From Amanita rubescens (Eukaryota > Basidiomycota > Agaricomycetes > Agaricales > Amanitaceae), in NCBI GenBank assembly GCA_015039365.1, contig WION01000385.1:1-49728 (forward strand): a stretch of 49,728 nucleotides of DNA, in the 5' to 3' direction. Positions within the stretch are counted from its first letter, which is position 1, and every line of letters begins with the position of its first letter. The translations under genes were made by a program, and so were the position numbers. This document shows, one piece after another, positions 33,558 through 44,600 of the stretch. A model generated the notes under the pieces. It had not been told where the DNA came from. It saw only the letters and a list, made by a program, of their open reading frames with translations, and ran no database searches.

Positions 33558-33561
33558 CCGT

Positions 33562-34560
33562 GCATTTGCCCCAGCCTTCTGGTGATGAGCGTCGCACGGC
33601 TTTCGGCGACGATGAGTAATGTCTGCTGACAAATCGACTCTCTTTGTCTCAAGACCGACACCGGGGTTCAGATTGCAGTGCCTGCTACATTGCCCTTGCC
33701 TTCCCTTAAGCTCGTAGCGCATGCAGCGGTTCGACCTTGAGTGTATCACCTGACTCCCCAACTCGGAGTGTCTTCTTGCTGGAATTTCAGGGTCCGTGGT
33801 GTTGGAATATGATGTTAGCAGTTGAAGGTACCTGAATACCAAGCGTTGTATGTTATTTTCAGTCATTCCTAATACAATCTCCACACAGTTGCTGAGCATA
33901 CATATATTATTGCATTTCTTAATATATATCATGGACATTGTAAGGCAGTGTACAAGTGAATGTGGCCTCGGACCATGCCACGCAATGTGGTGGCCCACGT
34001 CTCAAGTTTACATTGCTCATTCGTTGAGGCTGGGCCGGGTTGCCGTTTCGTGCAATCTTCACTTCCGCTGCCTTCGGACTCTCGGGAGGTGCTGTGGTTT
34101 GATCTTATTAGTCCGGTTACTCACATGCGCAGTGTACTATTATTCAATTTTAAAAACCTGTCAGCATTATGCATACCTGGATGCTGCATGAGTGATTATG
34201 GCTGGTTGCTTGCAAGCATGTGGTGTGTTACTTGTTGAATGGGCTACAAAGACTCGTGTTGGGATGTTAGTGCATATATTCTGTTGCATACTAATTATTT
34301 TCAAGGTCAAGTTATTCCTGACTTAATTTAAAGCCTGAAACCAAATCATTCATGTCTATTCATGTCAGAGATGGTCATAATGGCAGGATGCATGTGATGG
34401 AAACCAGAAAGAAGAAACTGTAATTGTGTAAATCAATAGAAGCCACAAAGCATGTGGACAGGAGGGTAGCTAGGACCAGCATCATGTGTATGTATGGCAT
34501 GTTACAAGTGCTACCCTGAATTTAGATTGGATTCTGGTATTGTAAGTGAAGTACATACCA
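33562..34560. other. Region between D2 and the GTPase gene; no gene recognised
   Basis: Short frames only, on both strands. It is 3' of the GTPase gene and may hold its 3' untranslated region. Before D2 inserted it was joined to 22056. Confidence 0.5.
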
Positions 34561-37500
34561 TCAAATGTAGATCATAACCTGTTTGTACAGAAATTCAGCC
34601 AATTCTTCATGACCACATTGCACAGACTCAGAAGTAATATGAGTCTTCAGTTTCTGCACATAGTCATGTTTCCTGAATTGTTCTAAAGCCTCCATGATTG
34701 ATTGCAAATATGGCCTCTTTATCCAAAATGACAGCTTGGCAATGATGTTAATTGCTTAGAAGTATTAGCATAAGTGCAGCATAGTGAATAAGATGGAATT
34801 AAATTACCAACTACCACTTGGCATGCTGTAGGCTTATTGTGGTAATGTTAATACTTTTAAAAGGGGAAAGGGAAACTCATACAGTTGCTGAAAAATTCTC
34901 TGGTTGATCTCCAAACAGGGAGAAAAGTTCAGGCTGACCATGACTATTAGAAGGGAAACTTCCTAGCAAAATTGGACTTACACACTAGCATGCAAATTAA
35001 TATCAAGATTCATATCTTCCACAATCTTATCACTCACCTGCAAAGTCAGGATGGTCATAAGAATTGATAGAATGTTCCAGGAGACAATATGCCCACAATC
35101 TATAGGTAATAATAACATCAGGAAAAAATGGACAAGCTGCATTCTCACTTGCTGTATTCATATATTTATTTGAGATTGAGACTTGGAGAAAAATGCAATG
35201 TCACTCACAGCCTGATAGTTATAGGAGAAGATGTAGTGAGGTAGGCTTTAAGAAAAATAGTGACACCCACTTGCTGTTGGTTACAAGAGAAAATGTAATG
35301 TGACTGGCATTCAGAAGGATGTACACTGCCACTCACTGCCTGTTGGTCATAGGTGGTGTGATAAGACTGCTGTTCAAAATATCACTTACTTCCTGAGTTC
35401 ATTTGGCAAGGTAATAAGACTTCCTTGGAGAAAATGTGCAATATGCAATGTTACCCACTTCCTGTTGATGAGAGATGTGGTGAGAATCTTTCAGGAAATT
35501 CAAATGTTATTCACAATCTGTGAGTCATAGGAGAATATATATATGTTGAGGCTACCTTTCAGAAATTGCAATGTGACTCACAAACTATTAGCCATAAGAA
35601 TGTATGATGAGCTGCAATTTAGAAATGTGTTTTGTCACTCACTTGCTGTAGGAGAATATGTGATGAGATGATTGACTTTCAGAAAATTACCATGTCACCC
35701 ACTTGCTGTTGGTTATAGGAGAAGGAGAAGATACAATAAGACTGGCTTTGAAAAAGAATGATAACACTCACTCGCTGTTCATTGTGTATGAAAAAGTAAT
35801 GTGGCTTTTAAATTCAAGTAAATATGTAATGTCACTCACTTGCTGTTCATTACATGAGTGGTGGGATGAAACTGCTGGTCAGACTCAAATGTGCAATGTA
35901 CTTACTTGCTGTTGATCATGGAAGAAGCTGTGATGAGTCTCCCTTGAGAAAGACTGTGACATCACTCACTATCTGTTCATCATGTAATGAGAGTAGCTTT
36001 CAGATAATGTACAATATTGCTCACTTGCTGCCAATTTTAAGAGAAAATGTGATGAGAGTGTCTCACATGAATGTAATGTTACTACTCACTCGCTGTTGAT
36101 CAAAGATAAGAAAAGATATGATCAGATTGCATTGCATAGGCTGTGGTATCACTCACTGCTCTCTGTGGGTTATAGAATGCATTTGTGATTATACTGCATT
36201 TCAAAAATGTGTAATACTAATCACATACTCGCTAAGTTGGCCACAGAGAATGTGATGACATTGCCTTTCAGAAATATGTACAATATTACTCACTCGCTGT
36301 CAGTCATATGTACAAGCAGATGTCATAAGACTGCTTTCAGAAGAATGTGTAGAATTACTCACTTCCTGTTAGGAAATATGATAACATTGAAACACCATAT
36401 GATGTACAACATATAATCACTTACTCGCTGTCATTTGTCATACATATAAGGTAATGTGATTGGAGTGCATTTTGGAGAAATTACAATGCCACTCACTCTC
36501 TATTGGTCATAGATAACTGGACAGTATTGAACACTGAGTAATGTCACTCACTCCCTGTTGGTCATAAGGATGTAATGTCATTGTTTTTCAGAAAACATTG
36601 AAATTGAACTTACAAACTGTTCACAAGCATTTGGGCATGACATGTTCAAGTGGGTGAATTACAAAACAAGGAGTCATATCACTCACTCTCTGTTGCTCAT
36701 AAGATGTGGTTAAATCCAGATGATGGTGAATCTGAGTATCACTCACATACTATTGACCATAAAGTTATGATGAGAATTGCAGAAAATGGATGTCGTTTAC
36801 TTTCTGTTGACCATGATGTAAGTTACTTCATGAAATCTCAAGCATACTTACTTTTTGCTAATTGGATGGGATCAAACTACCTGGAAAAGTGAATAACAGC
36901 CTCCTACATTCTGCAAAGTTGTTAGTTCTCTGAAAAAATACAGTACCTCATAACCCACATCCTGTAGGTGTGAATGAGATTCATAGAGTCAGTTGGTTGA
37001 CAATATCTCTCACTCTCTGTTGATGAAGAAGTGAGACTGCCCAGCAGGAAATAACATAATGTCACACACATCCTATTTTATGCAGTGAGACATATGGACT
37101 ATGTGATGCTTAAATATATGTGTAGACTCACTGCCTGTTTGTCAAAGAATTATTATGTGATGAGATTTCTGGGCAGAAAAAGGGTCCAATAAAGTTACTG
37201 ACAAACTGCATGCAACAAAATGAGAGTGATAAGACAGTCTGGCTCTTAAATCTCACAAACTTTGATCACAGAAAGAGGTGATGAGACCTTATAATGGGGG
37301 AAGAGTCATTTACTCACTTCCTGTTATGCCAACTTGATGTGATAAACATATTGCAAAAAAATGCATAATCACTCACTCTCTAAATGTAAGTACTATGTGA
37401 TAAGTTTACCTGGCTGAAGACTGGGCAGTGCTACTCACTTCCTGTTGACCATGGGATAGAATGTCATGCATCTGCCTGGCAGAAAAAATGCAGTGCTACT

Positions 37501-39671
37501 GACACCCTGGTTGTCAAAGGTGAGATATGATAAGACTGTCTGTTAAAAATAGCCCTACATCCTGGTGATTATTAAGTAAGATCTAATAAACCATGAAACA
37601 GAATGCATCCAGGCATCACTCACTGCCTGTTATTATGGGATGAAAGTCACAAATAAAGTTCAAAAACAGGAACTGCCACTCACTTCCTATATTAAATGTC
37701 ATTTAAGGTTTCTTTAGATAAAAGTACAATACTACCAACTTTCTGTGTTCATAGTACAGATCAGATGTAAGAATATGACAGTGTTGCTCACCTTCTGTAA
37801 GCAGGTGTGGCAAGGTGTGACTCCATGGTTCAAAGAAAGGATGCTGCACCACTCACTGCCTGTTGATTATAGGATGGAATGTGACAAGACTGTTATAAAG
37901 GTAACTTCACCCACTTTCTATTGATTATTCAATGAAGCATGAAAATGCCTTCCACATGTTGGAGTAAGATATCACTAACATCCTGTTGATCATGTGACAA
38001 AACTGTTGAGCAGCAGACTAAAGCATCACTCACAAACTGTTGCCATGAGAAAGATGCCAAAACCATAACCAGTCCAATAGTGACTATGTACTTACCCACT
38101 GTCACCCATATCATCAGACTTGATCACAGAAAAGTGTGGTAATATAACTCACTTGTATCTCATCCTGTTGTTTAGCAGGCATATAGACATGGCTGATCAG
38201 ACCACAATAAAGGAAATGTAGTTTCACTTGCATCCTGCTGCATATTGTTGCAAGCATTGATTATTTCATATGTAATACCTACCTGTCTGGTCACCTGTCA
38301 TTCAATTCAATTTTCTCTTCCTGATATGCAGCATTAGAGAAATACAACACCCAAAAGTGTGGAAATTTTGTGAGAACCATGACAACAACATCATCCCATG
38401 AACAATTGTCAGCCAAAACATGTCTGAAAACAGTTAAGTTTTTAAAGTAATATTTAGATCTGAATCATGTGATCCTCACTGAAGTGCAGATTTAACACAG
38501 AGATCAAGGTTATTCTTCTGTGTTGAGACAAACAGTTGATGGATACTGTTATCATCTATTGCATCAGCTGTCTTCTGGGTTAATTCAGGACAGTTCTTCT
38601 CTGGTAGATCCAGATCTATGAAATTACTGTACATATCTCTGCTTCCAAAAAAGAGTTTTCCAATGCTCTTACCTTCTAATCTGACATATGCCTTGGGAGG
38701 ATATTTAGCATGCAAGACTTTAGGAAGGTAGACTGTCTGAAAAATGCTTTCAGCTTTCTCCCTGGCCATTTTCCACTTATCATCATTCTCAATGTCTGGC
38801 AAGTTTGCATATTCATTGATGATTTGACCATCAAATTTGGTAAAGATGGTCACCAAAGGAACTGCAGAAAAGGCATTTAACAGTCAGTACAAGGTAAATT
38901 TTGCACATGTTTTAAATATTCAGAAAAGTTAAAACCAATCATGATGTGTATGTATTTATAAACATTCTGAGAGATGAATCTCTTACCTTTGCCTCTCCCT
39001 TTATCAAAGAACTCAAGTTCTGCAGGTTGTATGGGACGAGGATCATCCATGGGTATGCAGTACCTGGAAGGGGCTTGCTGATCAGTCAGTTGTGTAAGAT
39101 TGGAAATATGTACCAAATTGCATGCAACTGGTTTTTCAGTTCAGCTTCTGTGGATCTCTTTTCAATGAACTCCCAAGCAACCTCCAATTCCTCAATTGCA
39201 CCAGCTTCAAAACCCTGAGAGTCATGGAAGATAAAATTACTTCCAGGGTAAGTAATCTGATGTTCAATATTATGCAGGCCTCTCTATCATCATTGCATAT
39301 CAAAAACTCCTACATTATCATTTTACCCACCTCAATTGATGGTATTAAATGAATGCTTGAACATGGTAGCTGGTCACCTGCAAGAAACCAAATGTTTAGA
39401 GAATGGACAAAGTTCAGCTTGTCTTACCATTCATGTCATATATGATGGGCTCTGTTTCTTTGCCTACACCACAAACCTTCTCAAGGATGGTTGTCTTGCC
39501 AGCATTAGCCCTCCCTATGACAAGAACACGAAAATGTGTACATCTGTATCTTTCCCTGAGCACTACTATTTTTGCCCCACTGTCATTATCTAATAGTATG
39601 AACTGATGAGAATTTGACAAAGCCAGATAATTTTGCATACTCAGTGGAGGTGCATCAGCAGCATCTGCCAT
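34561..39671 (-). CDS. P-loop GTPase gene with an array of single-codon micro-exons
   Basis: The ATG at 39671-39669 starts MADAADAPPLSMQNYLALSN. Ordinary exons are 39671-39428, 39377-39331, 39256-39114, 39063-38987, 38861-38673, 38615-38480 and 38423-38295. They encode the G-domain: P-loop GRANAGKTT (residues 53-61), DSQG in FHDSQGFEAG (about 109-112), TKFD (about 178-181) and LFVSTQKNNLDLC. Exon 8 is 7 or 10 bases (38228-38234/37, tandem CAG acceptor) and exon 9 is 12 bases (38164-38153). Then come 51 micro-exons, two short exons (34887-34883, 34825-34818) and a last exon 34754-34561 ending in TGA. The assembled frame is 1353 bases with no stop, so 450 residues. Residues about 330-382 come from the micro-exons. 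The family is widespread in agaricomycetes; its role is not established. The end could differ if a donor near 34580 is used. Confidence 0.82.
34982..38098 (-). other. Micro-exon array: 51 exons of 3 or 6 bases
   Basis: On the minus strand the pattern is acceptor AG, then exactly 3 bases, then a GT donor (about half exactly GTGAGT), repeated 51 times. Micro-exon low coordinates include 38096, 38034, 37980, 37915, 37857, 37792, 37740, 37684, 37624, 37559, 37504, 37439, 37377, 37318, 37257, 37203, 37132, 37070, 37014, 36959, 36908, 36852, 36801, 36747, 36687, 36614, 36552, 36497, 36425, 36363, 36294, 36229, 36157, 36090, 36025, 35970, 35906, 35840, 35772, 35703, 35643, 35582, 35515, 35459, 35390, 35337, 35271, 35209, 35149, 35097 and 34982. 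Those at 36852 and 36157 are 6 bases. Spacings run 51-73 apart from the last pair. The 49 triplets use 18 codons, mainly CAA 7, GAA 6, CGA 5, TTT 5, AGA 4, GAT 4, GCA 4, AAA 3. None is a stop. Confidence 0.8.
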
Positions 39672-41669
39672 CACTAGTAATACTTTGTCCAAGTCTCCTA
39701 GAACACTAGAGGCTTTTATTGGTGGGGTAGCACAAAGTAGACGGTGTTATAGCCGGGTTTGAGAGACCGATCAGCCCGGATGGTGTTAGATGGCAAAATA
39801 ATGAATAGTACGAGGGCGTGAGGGCGCTGGATGGCAGGGCGAGCGACAGAAATAACCGGTTATGATGGGAAGCTCCCAGATTCATGACCAAATATTTGGA
39901 TGTTCTATATTTGGGAAGACCAGACTCCCGCGCCCTTTGGTCGTTGTCAAATTTACGCAACGCATACGGAGCTCACGGAACTCCTAGAAAAAACGAATTG
40001 TCCATGCCAATTCTGCGTTATTCGGGCTTTCTCGCTTATTCCACTTTGATATTCCACGTTGTCCCCCGAAGACAACAGAAGACGGGATTATCTCACGTCG
40101 AAGAAAGAATCGAACGTGACGTTGACAAGCCTACCTTGTGCTTGTTATCGTCATGTATGCTATGAACATGCGACGATTGAAGACGATGGTGATGCCGTTT
40201 TTATTTCATTTTATCTTTAAGACAAGCTGATGATGTTTAGATGCAGATCAGCAGCAATATAAAATTGCGCTCACCAAGATGCGTAAAGTAATTCACCTCT
40301 GGATGACGATTCCTGCCTACGGCTTAGCAAAATAACGGGTCCAACATTTTCGCTAGGAAGAAACAGGGCGCCGACCTTCCTTTCCATTTTGGTTCATTGA
40401 CGTATCATTGCATACTGTTACGTCTCCGAGCTGTGTTAGCCCCATGATTGGTGGACTCGCATCGTTCCAGGTGAGGTTCCATGTTGCACTGTCCATTTAA
40501 GACCATGTTGATTCAACTAGGTTGGTGCGACAAGTGAAATGAATTATAGGCGGTGTGATGCTCATGCGGTCCGTTCCTATTCAATTGGCCCTGAAAAACG
40601 AAAACTCGTACGAGGAGCCAAATTCGACAGTAAATGATACACGGGTCGTTCCCAAGCAAGCGTCGCTTTTAACTGGTGCTGGTTTCAACAAGGGATATGT
40701 AGACCTTCTTTCACGTCCGATCGAACGGCAACTCTGCCGATTATGACAACTGCTAGAACGCGGCACGTAATTCAATTACACCTAATTTTCTCGATATTAA
40801 CCCTGTTTCTTCGTATAGGTGAAGCGGAGCGACAAGTCATTAAGGACATGGACGAGGCGCTCCCGAATTAAAGATCACTGGCCAATTCATTGATAACACA
40901 GAACGCAAAAAGGACTTGTTGCCCGCGAAGCCAATGTCGTTCGCTCATTACCCAAAGCTGTGGACGAACTAGCTAGATTTTCAAATTAGATTACTTATTC
41001 GTGCTACACCATGATCTAGGGCCAAACTCTGCCTCAAACTAAATGTATTTTTTGTCACTAAAAAACCAACATTTATTTACATGAGCCTGTTATCATGACA
41101 TCATGTGCCTTAAGTAACTCGGCCATAAATAAGACCCGACTTCCATCACACTCTCATCGCCGGGGTCCATTGCCAATCCCAACCGGGACGGCTGATAGAT
41201 TGTAATACTTCGCGACGCTGTCCTGAACGTGTCGCATGTATTTTCGGCGTTTACGCGGAAGATTAGGTTTGACATATCACATATCAGCAAGACACGTGCT
41301 GACCGCATGGCTAGAGATTCTGGCCTGCTGGATCGACTTTACAGCTGGGCCGTGATGCGTCTTCGTCATGCGCGACGAAATGAGGGTTCTCTTTTATGCC
41401 ATTCTGTTCGTGATTTATGTAAGGTGCTGCCAGTGGTGTGGATGTTCATGGCGTCTGTTTGGCCTTATTGACGCGTTCTAACTTCTGGTCAGCGTCAGCG
41501 TCAGTCCGCACTTGACTTGTTTTGAGGCTTTTGACACCCTCCATTCCAGCGTCTTTCTCATGATGGCTAATAAGGCTTCTGTGTCAGCAAGGCTGTGGAA
41601 GGCAAAGACCCCGATAACACCGCAACATATATTTGGAAACGGAATGTTTCTTGACAGGCAACCTGCACC
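39672..41669. other. Intergenic region between divergent GTPase and sacsin-like genes
   Basis: About 2 kb separates the two divergent starts and should contain both promoters. On the GTPase side a CCAATAAAA stretch lies about 45 bases before the ATG (minus strand). Short frames near 40555-40746 and 41229-41471 have no domain I recognise. I see no repeat or transposon here, unlike the left two thirds of the window. Confidence 0.55.
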
Positions 41670-44600
41670 ATGAGCTGTAATTTCGGTGAAAGCGTCAGTC
41701 CCGTCGCTGCGATCCAAGCGATCCTACATGACTACCCCTTCTCTGCAAGCATCCTTCGAGAACTGTTGCAGAACTCGGATGATGCAAAGGCTACAAAGCA
41801 GGTTTGTGTTGCGTCACTCAGAAAGCAGATGTTAACAAAGGCATAGATTTTTGTTCTCGACATGGGGAAAGACCCTGCGTTATTGGCGTACAATAATTCT
41901 CAGTTTCAAGAAGTAGATTGGGAAGCTATCCAAACCATCCATACGTCGGCCAAAAGAGCAGATACCTCGTGAATTTATCCATTTCCGCAATCAATCACTG
42001 CTGACATCTTCTTTAGTAAAATTGGAAAATACGGCGTAGGCTTTAGAGCTTGTTATCACGTACGTTGATCCATCTTGAGCCTCATTATGGACACTGAAGC
42101 GCATATAGATCACAGATGGACCTCAAGTTCTTTCTGGGTCGTCGTTTGCCATTCTTGATCCCCTCCATTCTGGCGGCATGAAAATTAACTACAATGAATT
42201 CAAAAAATCAGACCATCGCAAATGTTTTGATTTTTTCTCCAACATGTCTACATCTTCTTCTTTTGGCGGCACGGTCATCAGATTACCACTTCGGTCGAGG
42301 CCGAGCGAACTAAGCCAACGCGTCGTACTCGCACAAGAGCTGGATAAGATGATCAGCGATTACATCAACGAAGAATTGGACATTTCTCTTCTATTCCTCG
42401 ACAACCTCAGGATCATTGAAATTTGGAAGGTCCATGATGCAAGCAAGACGTGCTTAGCTACATGGAGCAAATCCGAGAGGAGGGCTGAACGTCAAAGCAA
42501 AGAATCTTCACTTTCCATTTACGACTCGGTCCTATCTGATGGTCATGCGAACTTCTCTTGGCGGATTATTCAGACCCAGAATGCGGAAGAAGAGGCCAAG
42601 TCTCGTCTCGCAGCGCAGGTTGGCGGCGACGCTGTAGATCTCATACTCAAAAAACACAAATTACGTCCTGACGTGCGCCTTGCTTATCCATTGATCACCA
42701 ACGAGCACATCTCTGGTCGCCTCTTTACCTTTTTGCCACTCCCATCTATCACGGATTTCCCTGTCCATATACATGCGCTATTCGCATTAACTTCTTCAAG
42801 ACAGAGCTTGCGCAACCCGAACGAGACTGGAACTGTAGCTGGATCCGACAACGAGTACGCATATGTCTCCATTTTGCCGCGATCGGGTGCTGAAGGCCTT
42901 CATTTAGTGTATTAATCAAATGGAACAGTCTGCTATTCGATTACTATATCCCTCAAGGTTGGGGTCGCCTTTTGAAAACATTGGCCGAAGACACTGTATG
43001 CAAGGATATTTTCAGTTCTTGGCCTCCGTACTGCTCGTCGATAACGTCTGGTGATGGCCTATACTGGCAAAATATTCTCCAGGCAACGTTGAAGTGTGCC
43101 ATCCAGTCTGGTTTAACGATATGGCCGAAAGTAACAGAGACGGATACGACCACATATGTCGACTTGAAGTCATCCCTTGTCGTAGCTAGAGACAAAGTTC
43201 ATTCGGATGTGCTTATCGCTTTGGCTCGGGTTGGTCTAACGTTGGTCCAAATGCCCGAAACCCATATGAAGTTCCTCGACGACTCTATAAGCAAGTTAAC
43301 TCCACATGTCGCCCGGGACCAAATCGAGCGTCGTAGCTTGGGATTCAACAGTTTGTCTCAGAACCAAAGGAGGGTTTTATGCGAGTACTTTCTCTCTGAG
43401 AAGGACTTTAGCAGTATATATGGCCTTCCCCTCTTCCCCACCCTGGATGGATCGTATATATCCCTTGACAATAGGGACGCGACAAGTCGACGCTACATCG
43501 CCTTAACCACCGATGAAGTTGATGTGTTCAGAGTGTCAGCGGGCGATGCTATATCTCTAGATGAATTGCCACGCGAAGTGGCAGTGTTGGTACGGGAAAA
43601 AGGCACGACTCAGGCCAATATCGATCTGCTATCCCCGCAGTCTGCCGTTGCTTACTTGTCAAGTGAACCACCACCGCTCAGCGATCAGCGATTGACGAAG
43701 TTCTGGACGTGGTTGGAGAAATGGCAACAACGTGATCAAACAATGGGGCTCCTGAAATCCAACACCGTGCTTCATCTCGTCCCGACGTCGAAAGGCCCAC
43801 AGCTTGTCTCTTCTCCTGCGTTTCCGGCTCCAGGTGTTCCACTGTTTGAGAAGCTAGGGCTTGCCTTTGTCAGCTCTGTACTTCCGAGTGCAGTAGTTCA
43901 ATTTTTGAATAACCACGGGGTCGTCAAAGACACTGATGATATGAACCATTTTTTAGCGGCTATCAATTTGGCGACATTGCAGACTCTCGGCGATGACGAA
44001 GCAAAGTCGGTATTCGACCATATCTCCACTTGTTACAGGTCACTTTCTAGTGATAACTTGACCAAGTTGAAGAAGCTACCCGTTTTCCCTGTGCTGGTTC
44101 CATGCGCAAACTTGGTCTCTCCTAGCTTAGTGCCAAACACGAATGTGCAATCTCTGGTCAAATGCAATACCTCTGTAAAGTGGCGTACCATCGTCGGCCT
44201 TAGCGTCAAGGGAATCTCGCCTATGTCGCTTATTCCTTTGATGGACAACATAAACTTCCTCGACAAGTCTTCCTTTAGCAATCCGTCATGTTCTCTATTG
44301 CAGGCACTACAGCTACCGCTCCTCAGCGACGAAGATATATTGCTGCTTGCCCTTGGTCAATTCTCTTCACAGCCAAAGTCTCTTCGAGCCCTATTCGTCT
44401 CCTACGTCAGACAAAATCACAGATGGACCAATAGCGTTACGTCAGTCCTCCGGAAGACACAGTTTATTCACTCGTCAGACGGTACCTTGCGATCGCCAAT
44501 CGAAGTTATTGATCCCAACTCGAGGCTTAAAAGTCTTTTTCTCCCCGCTTCGAGCGGCTCGCTTATCCCGACCATGGAGGATGATTACGATCGCGAGATA

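Noticed and set aside
34834..34899. A final exon of the GTPase gene ending in TAA at 34834
   Set aside because: It is an alternative open reading after the acceptor at 34900. Using exons 34887-34883 and 34825-34818 instead carries the frame into a long, clearly protein-like exon ending at 34561.
35097..38152. The repeating CACTCACTNNCTGTTG pattern as a plain minisatellite
   Set aside because: Unit length varies from 51 to 73, interiors diverge strongly, and the kept bases are GT donors and AG acceptors on the minus strand with exactly 3 or 6 bases between them. Coding exons join in frame on both sides.
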